DNA of 64,000 bases from Synchiropus splendidus. Taxonomy: Eukaryota; Chordata; Actinopteri; Syngnathiformes; Callionymidae. The notes under the pieces are model-generated. The model did no database searches. It was not told where the DNA came from and saw only the letters and a program-made list of their open reading frames with translations. Positions within the stretch are counted from its first letter, which is position 1. The number at the start of each line of letters is the position of its first letter. A program made the position numbers and the translations under genes. The stretch is from the NCBI RefSeq assembly GCF_027744825.2, contig NC_071340.1, positions 2,859,501 to 2,923,500 of the forward strand, written 5' to 3'. Positions 36,501 to 50,039 of the stretch are shown one piece after another.

Positions 36501-39500
36501 AGGGTATTTCTAGTAGTTACACTTCAAATCTAAGCTGTCTGAAGTGTTTTTTCGAAAGTTATCAACATTTTTATGTTTGGCGTTCTGGAACCCACCTTAT
36601 CTCAGTCTGCAAACGTGTTTTTTGCATTGTGCCATAACTTTGCAGGGAAGCCTCAGAACATGACATTTTCACCTCCCACAATAGCAGAAAGGGTCTTTCT
36701 AGTAGTTGCACATCAAATCTATGCTGTCTGAAGTGTTTTTCCAAAGTTATCAACATTTTTATGTTTGGCTTTCCGGAATCAACCTTATCTCAGGCTGAAC
36801 ACCCGTTTTCTGCATTGTGACATATCTTTGCAGGGATGCATCAGAACATGACATTTTCACCTCCCACAATAGCAGAAAAGGTCTTTCTAGTAGTTGCACA
36901 TCAAATCTAAGCTCCCTGAAGTGTTTTTCCAAAGTTATCAACTTTTTTATGTTTTGCGTTCCTGAATGGACCTTTTCTCAGGCTGAAAACGCGTTTCACG
37001 CATTGTTCCATAACTTTGCAGGGAAGCTTCAGAACATGAAATTTTCACCTCCCACTATAGCAGAAAGGGTCTTTCTAGTAGTTGCACATCAAATGTAAGC
37101 TGTCTGAAGTGTTTTTCCAAAGTTATCTACTTTTTTATGTTTGGCGTTCTGGAACACACCTTATCTCAGTCTGAAAATGTGTTTTCTGCTTTGTGCCGTA
37201 ACTTTGCCGGGAAGCCTCAGAACATGAAATTTTCACCTCCCACTATAGTAGAAAGGGTCTTTCTAGTAGTTGCACTTCAAATCTAAGCTGTCTGAAGTGT
37301 TTTTTCAAAGTTATCAACACTTTTATGTTTGGCGTTCCGGAATCAACCTTATCTCAGGCTGAAAACGCGTTTTACGCATGGTGCCACAACTTTGCAGGGA
37401 AGCTTCAGAACATCAAATTTCCACCTCCCACAATGGCTGAAAGGGTCTTTCTAGTAGTTGCACATCAAAACTAAGCTGTCTGAAGTGTTATTCCAGAATT
37501 ATCAACATTTTTATGTTTGGCGTTCCGGAATCGACCTTATCTCAGTCTGAAAACGTGTTTTTCGCATTGTGCCAAAACTTTGCAGGGATGCCACAGAACA
37601 TGAAATATTCACTTGCCACTATAGTAGAAAGGGTCTTTCTAGTAGTTGCACATCAAATCTCAGCTGTCTGAAGTGGCTTTCCAAAGTTATCAACATTTTT
37701 ATGTTTGGCGTTCCGGAATCGATCTTATCTCAGGCTGAAAACGCGTTTTACGCATTGTGCCATAACTTTGGAGGGAAGCTTCAGAACATCGAATTTTCAC
37801 CTCCCACTATATCATAAAGGGTCTTTCTAGTAGTTGCACATCAACTCTAAGCTGTCTGAAGTGTCTTTTCAAAGTTATCAACACTTTTATGTTTGGCGTT
37901 CCGGAATCGACCTTATCTCAGGCTGAAAACGTGTTTTACGCATGGTGCCATAACTTTGCAGGGAAGCTTCAGAACATCGAATTTTCACCTCCCACAATGG
38001 CAGAAAGGGTCTTTCAAGTAGTTGCACGTCAAAACTAAGCTGTCTGAAGTGTTATTCCAGAATTATCAACATTTTTATGTTTGGCGTACCGGAATCGACC
38101 TTATCTCAGGCTGAAAACGCGTTTTCTGCATTGTGCCATAACTTTGCAGGGAAGCCTCAGAACATGAAAATTTCACCTCCCGCTATAGTAGAAAGGGTCT
38201 TTCTAGTAGTTGCATATCAAATCTAAGCTGTCTGATGTGTCTTTTCAAAGCTATCAACATTTTTATGCTTGGCGTTCCGGAATCGACCTTATCTCAGGCT
38301 GAAAACGGGTCTTACGCATGGTGCCATAACTTTGCAGGGATGCTTCAGAACATGAAATTTTCACTTCCCGCTATAGTAAAAAGGGTCTTTCTAGTAGTTG
38401 CACATCAAATGTAAGCTGTCTGAAGTGTTTTTCCAAAGTTATCTACATTATTATGTTTGGCGTTCTAGAACCCACCTTATCTCAGTCTGAAAACATGTTT
38501 TTTGCATTGTGCCATAACTTGGCAGGGAAGCTTCAGAACATGAAATTTTGACCTCCCACTATAGCAGAAAGGGTCTTTCTAGTAGTTGCACATCAAATGT
38601 AAGAGGTCTGAAGTGTATTTCAAAAGTTATCAACATTTTTATGTTTGACGTTCCTGAATCGACCTTATCACAGGCTGAAAACGCGTTTTACGCATTGTTC
38701 AATAACTTTGCCGTGAAGCTTCAGAACATGAAATTTTCACCTCCCACAATGGCAGAAATGGTCTATCTAGTAGTTGGACATCAAATCTAAGCTGTCTGAA
38801 GTGTTTTTCCAAAGTCATCAACATTTTTATGTCTGGAGTTCCGGAATCGACCTTATCTCAGGCTGAAAACGCGTTTTCGGAATTGTGCCATAACTTTGCA
38901 GGAAACTTCAGAATATGACATTTTAACCTCCCACTATTGCAGAAAGGGTCTGTCTTGTAGTTGCACATCAAATCTAAGCTGTCTGAAGTGTTTTTCCAAA
39001 GTTAGCAGCATTTTCATGTTTGGCCTTCCGGAATCGACCTTATCTCAGGCTGAAAACGCGTTTTCGGAATTGTGCCATAGCTTTGCAGGGAAGCTTCAGA
39101 ACATGAAGTTTTCACCTCCCACTATAGCAGAAAGGGTCTTTCTAGTAGTTACACATCAAATCTTAGCTGTCTGAAGTGTTTTTCCAAAGTTATCAACATT
39201 TTTATGTTTGGCGTTCCGGAACCCACCTTATCTCAGGCTGTGAGCGCGTTTTCTGCATTGTGCCATAACTTTGGAGGAAAGCTTCAGAACATGAAATTTT
39301 CAATTCCCATTATAGCAGAAAGGGTTTTTCTCGTACTTGCACTTCAAATCTAAACTGTCTGAAGTGTTTTTTGAAAGTTTTCAACATTTTTGTGTTTGAC
39401 GTTCCTGAATCGACCATATTTCAGGCTGAAAACGCGTTTTCTGCAATGTGCCATAACTTTGCAGGGAAGCTTCAGAACATGAAATTTTCAACTCCCACTA

Positions 39501-41264
39501 TAGCAGAAAGGGTCTTTCTAGTAGTTGCACATCAAATCTAAGCTGTCTGAAGTGTTTTTCCAAAGTTATCAACATTTTTGCGTTTGGCGTTCCGGAACCC
39601 ACCTTATCTCAGGCTGTAAACGCATTTTCTGCATTGTGCCATAACTTTGCAGTATAGCGTCAGAACATGAAATTTTCACCTCCCACTATAGTAGAAAGGG
39701 TCTTTCTAGTAGTTGCACATCAAATCTAAACTGTCTGAAGTGTTTTTCCAAAGTTATCAACATTTTTATGTTTGGCATTCCGGAATCAACCATATCTCAG
39801 GCTGAAAACGCGTTTTCTGCATTGTGCCATAACTTTGTAGGGAAGCATCAGAACATGAAATTTTCACCTCCGACTATAGCAGAAAGGGTCTTTCTAATCG
39901 TTGCACATCAAATCTAAGCTGTCTGAAGTGTTTTTCCAAAGTTATCAACATTTTTATGTTAGGCGTTTCGGAACCCACCTTATCTCAGGCTGTAAACGCT
40001 TTTTTTGCATTGTGCCATAACTTTGCTGGAAAGGTGCAGAATATGAAATTTTCACCTCCCACTATAGCAGAAAGGGTCTTTCTAGTAGTTGCACATCAAA
40101 TCTAACCTGTCTGAAGTGTTTTTCCTAAGTTATCAACATTCTTATGTTTGGCGTTCCGGAATCAACCTTATCTCAGGCTGAAAACGCGTTTTCTGCATTG
40201 TGCCATCACTTTGCAGGAAAGGTGCAGAATATGAAATTTTCACCTCCCACTATAGCAGAAAGGGTCTTTCTAGTAGTTGCACATCAAATCTAAGCTGCCT
40301 GAAGTGTTTTTCGAAAGTTATCAACATTTTTTTGTTTGGCGTTCCGAAACCCACCATATCTCAGGCTGAAAACGCGTTTTCTGCATTGTGCCATAACTTT
40401 GCAGGGAAGCTTCAGAACATGAAATTTTCACCTCCCACTATAGCAGAAAGGGTCTTTCTAGTAGTTGCACATCAGATCTAAGCTGTCTGATGGGTTTTTC
40501 GAAAGTTATCAACATTTTTTTGTTTTGCCTTCCGGAACCCACCTTATCTCAGGCTGAAAACGCTTTTTCTGCCTTGTGCCATAACTTTGCAGGGAAGCTT
40601 CAGAACATGACATTTTCACATCCAACAATAGCAGAAAGGGTCTTTCTAGTAGTTGCACATCAAATCTAAGCTGTTTGAAGTGTTTTTCCAAAGTTATCAA
40701 CATTTTTATGTTTGGCGTTCCGGAACCCACCTTTTGTCAGGCTGAAAATGTGTTTTCTGCATTGTGCCACAACTTTGCAGGGAAGCTTCAGAAAATGAAA
40801 TTTTCACCTCCCACTATAGCAGAAAGGGTCTTTCTCGCAGTTGCACATCAAATCTCAGCTGTCTGAAGTGTTTTTGCAGAATTATGAACCTTTTTATGTT
40901 TGGCGTTCCGGAATCGACCTTATCTCAGGCTGAAAACGCGTTTTACGCATTGTGCCATAACTTTGCAGGAAAGCTTCAGGACATGAAATTTTCACCTCCC
41001 ACTATAGCAGAAAGGCTCTTTCTAGTACTTGTACATCAAATCCTAGCTGTCTGAAGTGTTTTTCCGAAGTTATGAACATTTTTATGTTTGGCGTTCCGGA
41101 ATTGACCTTATGTGAGGCTGAAAACGCGTTTTCTGCATTGTGACATAACTTTGCAGGGAAGCCTCAGAACATGAAATTTTAACCTCCCACTATAGCAGAA
41201 AGGGTCTTTCTATTAGTTGCACATCAAATCTAAGCTGTCTATAGAGTTTTTCCAAAGTTATCAA

Positions 41265-42470
41265 TATTTTTATGTTTGGCGTTCCGGAATCGACCTTATC
41301 TCAGCCTGAAAACGCGTTTCCTGCATTGTGGCATAACTTTGCAGGGAAGCTTCGGAACATGAAATTTTCGCCTCCCACTATAGCAGAAAGGGTCTTTCTA
41401 GTAGTCTCACATCAAATCTAAGCTGTCTGAAGTGTTTTTCCAAAGTTATCAACATTTTTATGTTTGGCCTTCTGGAACCCACCTTATCTCAGGCTGAAAA
41501 CGCGTTTTCTACTTTGTGCCATAACTTTGCAGGGAAGCTTCAGAACATGAAATTTTCACCTCCCACTATAGCAGAAAGGGTCTTTCTAGTAGTTGCACAT
41601 CAAATCTAAGCTATCTGAAGTGTTTTTCCAAAGTTATCAACATTCTTATGTTTGGCGTTCCGGAATCAACCTTATCTCAGGCTGAAAACGCGTTTTACGC
41701 ATTGTGCCATAACTTTGCAGGAAAGCTTCAGAACATGAAATTTTCAACTCCCACTATAGCAGAAAGGGTCTTACTAGTAGTTGCACATCAAATCTAAGCT
41801 GTCTGAAGTGTTTTTCCAAAGTTATCAATATTTTTATGTTTGGCCTTCCGGAATCGACCTTATCTCAGGCTGAATACGCGTTTTCTGCATTGTGCCATAA
41901 CTTTGCAGGGAAGCTTCAGAACATGAAATTTTCGCCTCCCACTATAGCAGAAAGGGTCTTTCTAGTAGTCTCACATCAAATCTAAGCTGTCTGAAGTGTT
42001 TTTCCAAAGTTATCAACATTTTTATGTTTGGCCTTCTGGAACCCACCTTATCTCAGGCTGAAAACGCGTTTTCTACTTTGTGCCATAACTTTGCAGGGAA
42101 GCTTCAGAACATGAAATTTTCACCTCCCACTATAGCAGAAAGGGTCTTTCTAGTAGTTGCACATCAAATCTAAGCTATCTGAAGTGTTTTTCCAAAGTTA
42201 TCAACATTCTTATGTTTGGCGTTCCGGAATCAACCTTATCTCAGGCTGAAAACGCGTTTTACGCATTGTGCCATAACTTTGCAGGAAAGCTTCAGAACAT
42301 GAAATTTTCAACTCCCACTATAGCAGAAAGGGTCTTACTAGTAGTTGCACATCAAATCTAAGCTGTCTGAAGTGTTTTTCCAAAGTTATCAATATTTTTA
42401 TGTTTGGCCTTCCGGAATCGACCTTATCTCAGGCTGAATACGCGTTTTCTGCATTGTGCCATAACTTTGC
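41265..42470 (+). repeat. Three-monomer tandem duplication
   Basis: TTTTCGCCTCCC with TAGTAGTCTCACATC, then GGCCTTCTGGAACC, TTTTCTACTTTGTGCC, AAGCTATCTGAAG and GGTCTTACTAGTAG, occurs at about 41366-41780 and again 564 bp later at about 41930-42345. The set appears a third time, in part, at 54815-55140 within the large mosaic copy. Confidence 0.8.
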
Positions 42471-45400
42471 AGCGAAGCTTCAGAACATGAAATTTCCACC
42501 TCCCAATATAGCAGAAAGGGTCTTTCTAGTAGTTGCACATCAAATCTAAGCTGTCTGTAGAGTTTTTCCTGAGTTATCAACATTTTTATGTTTGGGGTTC
42601 TGAAATCAACCTCATCTCAGGCTGAAAACGCGTTTTACGCATTGTGCCATAACTTTGCAGGGAAGCTTCAGAACATGATATTTTCAACTCCCACTATAGC
42701 AGAAAGGGTCTTTCTAGTAGTTGCACATCAAATGTAAGCTGTCTGAAATGTTTTTCCAAAGTTATCAACATTTTTATGTTTGGCGTTCCGGAACCCACCT
42801 TATCTCAGGCTGAAAACGCGTTTCCTGCTTTGTGCCATAACTTTGCAGGGCAGCTTCAGAACATGAAAATTTCACCTTCCACTATAACAGAAAGGGTCTT
42901 TCTAGTAGTTGCACATCAAATCTAAGCTATCTGAAGTGTTTTTCCAAAGTTATCAACTTTTTTATGTTTGGCGTTCCGGAATCGACCTTATCTCAGGCTG
43001 AAAACGCGTTTTACGCATTGTGCCATAACTTTACAGGGAAGCTTCTCAACATGAAATGTTCATCTGCCACTGTAGCAGAAAGGGTCTTTCTAGTAGTTGC
43101 ACATCAAATCTAAGCTGTCTGAAGTGTTTTTCCAAAGTTATCAACATTTTTATTTTTGGCGTTCCGGAATCAACCTTATCTCAGGCTGAAAACGCGTTTT
43201 CTGCATTGTGCCATAACTTTGCATGGATGCTTCCGAACATGAAATTTTGACCTCCCACTATCGCAGAAAGGGTCTTTCTAGTAGTTGCACATCAAATCTA
43301 AGCTGTGTGAAGTGTTTGTCGAAAGTCATCAACATTTTTATGTTTCGCGTTCCGGAATCAACCTTTTCTCAGGCTGAAAACGCGTTTTACGCATTGTGCC
43401 ATAACTTTGCAGGGAAGCTTCAGAACATGATATTTTCAACTCCCACTATAGCAGAAAGGGTCTTTCTCGTAGTTGCACATCAAATCTAAGCTGTGTGAAG
43501 TGTTTGTCCAAAGTTATCAACATTTTTATGTTTCGCGTTCCGGAATCAACCTTTTCTCAGGCTGAAAACGCATTTTACGCATTGTGCCATAACTTTGCAG
43601 GAAAGCTTCAGAACATGAAATTTTCACCTCCCACTATAGCAGAAAGGGTCTTTCTAGTAGTTGAAAGTCAAATCTAAGCTGTCTGAAGTGTTTTTCCGAA
43701 GTTATCAACATTTTTATGTTTGGCGTTCCGGAATCGACCTTATGTGAGGCTGAAAACGCGTTTTATGTATTGTGCCATAACTTTGCAGGGAAGCTTCAGA
43801 ACATGAAATTTTCAGCTCCCACTATAGCAGAAAGGGTCTTTCTCGTAGTTGCACATCAAATCTAAGCTGTCTGAAGTGTTTTTCCAAAGTTATCAACATT
43901 CTTATGTTTGGCGTTCCGGAATCAACCATATCTCAGGCTGAAAACATGTTTTCTGCATTGTGCCATAACTTTGCAGGGAAGCTTCAGAACATGAAATTTT
44001 CAGCTCCCACTATAGCAGAAAGGGTCTTTCTCGTAGTTGCACATCAAATCTAAGCTGTCTGAAGTGTTTTTCGAAAGTTATCAACATTTTTACGTTTGGC
44101 GTTCCGGAACCCACCTTATCTCAGGCTGAAAACGCGTTTTCTGCATTGTGCCATAACTTTGAAGGAAAGCTTCAGAAAATGAAAGTTTCACCTCCCACTA
44201 TAGCAGAAAGGGTCTTTTGTAGTAGTTGCACATCAAATATAAGCTGTCTGAAGTGTTTTTCCAAAGTTATCAACATTTTAATGTTTGGCGTTCTGGAACC
44301 CACCTTATCTCAGTCTGAAAATGTGTTTTCTGCATTGTGCCGTAACTTTGCAGGGAAACCTCAGAACATGAAATTTTCAACCTCCCGCTATAGTAGAAAG
44401 GGTCTTTCTAGTAGTTGCACAACAAATCTAAGCTGTCTGAAGTGTCTTTTCAAAGTTATCAACACTTTTATGTTTGGCGTTCCGGAATCGACCTTATCTC
44501 AGGCTGAAAACGCGTTTTACGCGTGGTGCCATAACTTTGCAGGGAAGCTTCAGAACATCGAATTTTCACCTCCCACAATGGCAGAAAGGGTCTTTCTAGT
44601 AGTTGCACATCAAATCTAAGCTGTCTGATGTGTTTTTCCAAAGTTATCAACATTTTTATGTTTGGCGTTCCGGAATCGACCTTATCTTAGGCTGAAAACG
44701 CGTTTTACGCATTGTGCAATAACTTTGCAGGGAAGCTTCAGAACATGAAATGTTCACCTCCCACTATAGCAGAAAGGGTCTTTCTAGTAGTTGCACATCA
44801 AATCTAAGCTGACTGAAGTGTTTTTCGAAAGTTTTCAACATTTTTATGTTTGGCGTTCCTGAATCGACCTTATCTCAGGCTGAAAACGCATTTTCTGCAT
44901 TGTGCCATAACTTTCCAGGGAATCTTCAGAACATGAAATTTTCACCTCCCACTACAGCAGAAAGGGTCTTTCTAGTAGTTGCACATCAAATCTAAGCTGT
45001 CTGAAATGTTTTTCCAAAGTTATCAACATTTTCACGTTTGGTGTTCCGGAATCGACCTTATCTCAAGCTGAAAACGCGTTTTCTGCATTGTGCCATAACT
45101 TTGCAGGGAAGCTTCAGAACATGAAATGTTCACCTCCCACTATAGCAGAAAGGGTCTTTTTAGTAGTTGCACATCAAATCTTAGCTGTCTGATGTGTTTT
45201 TCCAAAGTTATCAACATTTTTATGTTTATCGTTCGGGAATAAACCTTATCTCAGGCTGAAAAGGCGTTTTCTGCATTGTGCCATAACTTTGCAAGGAAGC
45301 TTCAGGACATGAAATTTTCACCTCCCACAATAGCCGAAAGGGTCTTTCTAGTAGTTGCACATCAAATTTAAGCTGTCTGAAGTTTTTTTCCAAGGTTATC

Positions 45401-48400
45401 AACATTTTTATGTTTGGCGTTCCGGAATCGACCTTATCTCAAGCTGAAAACGCGTTTTCTGCATTGTGCCATAAATTTGCACGGAAGCTTCAGAACATGA
45501 AATGTTCACCTGCCAATATAGCAGAAAGGGTCTTTCTAGTAGTTGCACATCAAATTTAAGCTGTCTGAAGTGTTTTTCGAAAGTTATCAACGTTTTTATG
45601 TTTGGCGTTACGGAATCGACCTTATCTCAGGAAGAAAAATCGTTTTCTGCATTGTCCCATAACTTTCCAGGGAAGCTTCAGAACATGAAATTTTGACCTT
45701 CCACTATAGCAGAAAGGGTCTTTCTAGTAGTTGCACATCAAATCTAAGCTGTCTGAAGTGTTTTTTGAAGGTTATCAACATTTTTATGATTGGCGTTCCA
45801 GAATCGACCTTATCTCAGGCTGAAAACGCGTTGTCTGCATTGTGCCATAACTTTGCATGGAAGCTTCCGAACATGAAATTTTAACCTCCCACTACAGCAG
45901 AAAGGGTCTTTCTAGTAGTTGCACATCAAATCTAAGCTGTCTGATGTGTTTTTCCAAAGCTATCAACATTTTTATGTTTGGCGTTCCGGAATCGACCTTA
46001 TCTCAGGATGAAAACGCGTTTTCTGCATTGTCCCATATCTTTCCAGTGAAGCTTCAGAACATGAAATTTTGACCTCCAACTATAGCAGAAAGGGTCTTTC
46101 TAGTAGTTGCACATCAAATCTAAGTTGTCTGAAGTGTTTTTCGAAAGTTATCAACATTTTTATGTTTGGCGTTCCAAAATCGACCTTATCTCAGGCTGAA
46201 AACGCGTTGTCTGCATTGTGCCATAACTTTGCATGGAAGCTTCCGAACATGAAATTTTAACCTCCCACTATAGCAGAAAGGGTCTTTCTAGTAGCTGCAC
46301 ATCAAATCTAAGCTGTCTGATGTGTTTTTCCAAAGTTATCAACATTTTTATGTATGGCGTTCCGGAATCGACCTTATCTCAGGCTGAAAACGCGTTTCAC
46401 GCATTGTGCCATAACTTTGCAGGGAAGCTTCAGAACATGAAATGTTCACCTCCCACTATAGCAGAAAGGGTCTTTCTCGTAGTTGCACATCAAATCGAAG
46501 CTGTCTGAAGTGTTGTTCCAAAGTTATCAACATTTTTAGTTTTGGCGTTCCGGAATCAACCTTATCTCAGGCTGAACACGCATTTTCTGCATTGTGCCAT
46601 AACTTTGCAAGGAAGCTTCAGAACATGCAATTTTCACCTCCCACTATAGCAGAATGGGTCTTTCTAGTAGTTGCACATAAAATCTAAGCTGTCTGAAATG
46701 TTGTTCCAAAGTTATCAACATTTTTACGTTTGCCGTTTCGGAACCCACCTTATCTCAGGCTGAAAACGCGTTTTCTGCATTGTGCCATAACTTCTCAGGG
46801 AAGCTTCAGAACATGAAATGTTCACCTCCCACTATAGCAGAAAGGGTCTTTCTGGTAGTTGCACATCAAATCTAAGCTGTCTTGAAGTGTTTTTCTAAAG
46901 TTATCAACATTTTTATGTTTGGCGTTCCGGAACCCACCTTATCTCAGCCTGGAAACGCGTTTTACATATTTTGCCAAAACTTTGCAGGGAAGCTTAAGAA
47001 CATGAAATTTTAACATCCCACGATAGCAGAAATGGTCTTTCTAGTAGTTGCACATCAAATCTAAGCTGTCTGAAGTGTTTTTCCAAAGTTATCAACATTT
47101 TTATGTTTGGCGTTCCGGAATCAACCTTATCTCAGGCTGAAAACGCGTTTTACGCATTGTGCCATAACTTTGCAGGGAAGCTTCAGAACATTAAATGTTC
47201 GCCTCCCAATATTGCAGATAGGGTCTATCTTGTAGTTGCACATCAAATCTAAGCTGTCTGAAGTGTTTTTCGAAAGTTTTCAACATTTTTATGTTTGGCG
47301 TTCCGGAATCGACCTTATCTCAGGCTGAAAACACGATTTACGCATTCTGCCATAACTTTGCAGGGAAGCTTCAGAACATGAAATTTTCATATCCCACTAT
47401 AGCAGAAAGGGTCTTTCTTGTAGTCTCACATCAAATATAAGATGTCTGAAGTGTTTTTCCAAAGTTATCAACATTTTTATGTTTGGCGCTCCGGAATCGA
47501 CCTTATCTCAGGCTGAAAGCGCGTTTTCTGCATTGTGCCATAACTTTGCAGGGAAGCTTCAGAACATGAAATTTTCACCTCCCACTATAGCAGAAAGGGT
47601 CTTTCTAGTAGTTGCACATCAAATCTACGCTGTCGAAAGTGTTTTTCCAAAGTTATCAACATTTTTATGTTTGGCGTTTCGGAATCGACCTTATCTCCGG
47701 CTGAAAACGCGTTTTCTGCATTGTGCCATAACTTTGCAGGGAAGCTTTAGAACATGAAATTTTCACCTCCCACTAGAGCAGAAAGGGTATTTCTAGTAGT
47801 TGCACATCAAATCTAAGCTGTCTGTAGAGTTTTTCCTGAGTTATCAACATTTTTATGTTTGGCGTTCTGAAATCAACCTCATCTCAGGCTGAAAACGCGT
47901 TTCACGCATTGTGCCATAACTTTGCAGGGAAGCTTCAGAACATGAAATTCTAACATCCCACTATAGCCGAAAGGGTCTTTCTAGTAGTTGCACATCAAAT
48001 CTAAGCTGTCTGAAGTGTTTTTCGAAAGTTATCAATATTTTTATGTTTGGCGTTCCGGAATCGACCTTATCTCAGGCTGAAAACGCGTTTCCTGCATTGT
48101 GGCATAACTTTGTAGGGAAGCTTCAGAACATGTAATTTTCACCTCCCACTGTAGCAGAAAGGGTCTTTCTAGTAGTTGCACATCAAATCTAAGCTGTCTG
48201 AAGTGTTTTTCCAAAGATATCAACATTTTTATGTTTGGCGTTCTGGAACCCACCTTATCTCTGGCTGAAAACACGTTTTCTGCATTGTGCCATAACTTTG
48301 CATGGAAGCTTCCGAACATGAAATTTTCACCTCCCACTATAGCAGAAAGGGTCTTTCTAGTAGTTGCACAACAAATCTAAGCTGTCTGATGTGTTTTTCC
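42000..48400 (+). repeat. Source copy of the large intra-array duplication
   Basis: This stretch matches 54.8-62.7 kb in order and orientation, but with changing offset: 12796 bp (42.0-43.4 kb), 12420 bp (43.7-45.4 kb), 12044 bp (45.8-46.7 kb), then 14488 bp (45.5-47.1 kb) and 14300 bp (47.3-48.4 kb). Adjacent offset steps of 376 and 188 bp correspond to two and one monomers gained or lost. All five offsets leave a remainder of 12 bp over whole monomers, so one set of small indels is shared by the whole copy. Which copy is the older is not known; 'source' is a label. Confidence 0.8.
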
Positions 48401-50039
48401 AAAGTTATCAACATTTTTATGTTTGGCGTTTCGGAATCGACCTTATCTTAGGCTGAAAACGCGTTTTACGCATTGTGCAATAACTTTGCAGGGAAGCTTC
48501 AGAACATGAAATGTTCACCTCCCACTATAGCAGAAAGGGTCTTTCTAGTAGTTGCACATCAAATCTAAGCTGTCTGAAGTGTTTTTCGAAAGTTTTCAAC
48601 ATTATTATGTTTGGTGTTCCTGAATCGACCTTATCTCAGGCTGAACACGCGTTTTCTGCATTGTGCCATAACTTTGCAGGGAAGCTTCAGGACATGAAAT
48701 TTTCACCTCCCACAATAGCCGAAAGGGTCTTTCTAGTAGTTGCACATCAAATCTAAGCTGTCTGAAGTTTTTTTCCAAGGTTATCAACATTTTTATGTTT
48801 GGCGTTCCGGAATCGACCTTTTCTCAAGCTGAAAACGCATTTTCTGCATTGTGCAATAACTTTGCAGGGAAGCTTAGGAACATGAAATGTTCACCTCCCA
48901 CTATAGCAGAAAGGGTCTTTCTTGTAGTTGCACATCAAATCTAAGCTGTCTGAAGTGTTTTTCGAAAGTTATCAACATTTTTATGTTTGGCGTTCCGGAA
49001 TCGACCTTATGTTAGGCTGAAAACGCGTTTTACACATTGTGCAATAACTTTGCAGGGAAGCTTCAGAAGATGAAATGTTCACATCCCACTATAGCAGAAA
49101 GGGTCTTTCTAGTAGTTGCACATCAAATCTAAGCTGTCTGAAGTGTTTTTCGAAAGTTATCAACATTTTTATGTTTGGCGTTCCAGAATCGACATTATCT
49201 CAGGCTGAAAACGCGTTGTCTGCATTGTGCCATAACTTTGCATGGAAGCTTCCGAACATGAAATTTTAACCTCCCACTATAGCAGAAAGGGTCTTTCTAG
49301 TAGTTGCACAACAAATCTAAGCTGTCTGATGTGTTTTTCCAAAGTTATCAACATTTTTACGTTTGGCGTTTCGGAATCGACCTTATCTTAGGCTGAAAAC
49401 GCATTTTACGCATTGTGAAATAACTTTGCAGGGAAGCTTCAGAACATGAAATGTTCACCTCCCACTATAGCAGAAAGGGTCTTTCTAGTAGTTGCACATC
49501 AAATCTAAGCAGTCTGAAGTGTTTTTCGAAAGTTTTCAACATTTTTATGTTTGGTGTTCCTGAATCGACCTTATCTCAGGCTGAAAACGCGTTTTCTGCA
49601 TTGTGCCATAACTTTGCAGGGAATCTTCAGAACATGAAATTTTCACCTCCCACAATAGCAGAAAGGGTCTTTCTAGTAGTTGCACATCAAATCTTAGCTG
49701 TCTGAAGTGTTTTTCCAAAGTTCTCAACATTTTTATGTTTGGCGTTCTGAAATCAACCTCATCTCAGGCTGAAAACGCGATTTACGCATTGTGCCATAAC
49801 TTTGCAGGGAAGCTTCAGAACATGAAATTTTAACCTCCCACTATAGCAGAAAGGGTCTTTCTAGTAGTTGCACACCAAATCTAAGCTGTCGAAAGTGTTT
49901 TTCCAAAGTTATCAACATTTTTATGTTTGGCGTTTCGGAATCGACCATATCTCAGCCTGAAAACGCGCTTTACATATTTTGCCATAACTTTGCAGGGAAG
50001 CTTCAGAACATGACATTTTCACCTCCCACTATAGCAGAA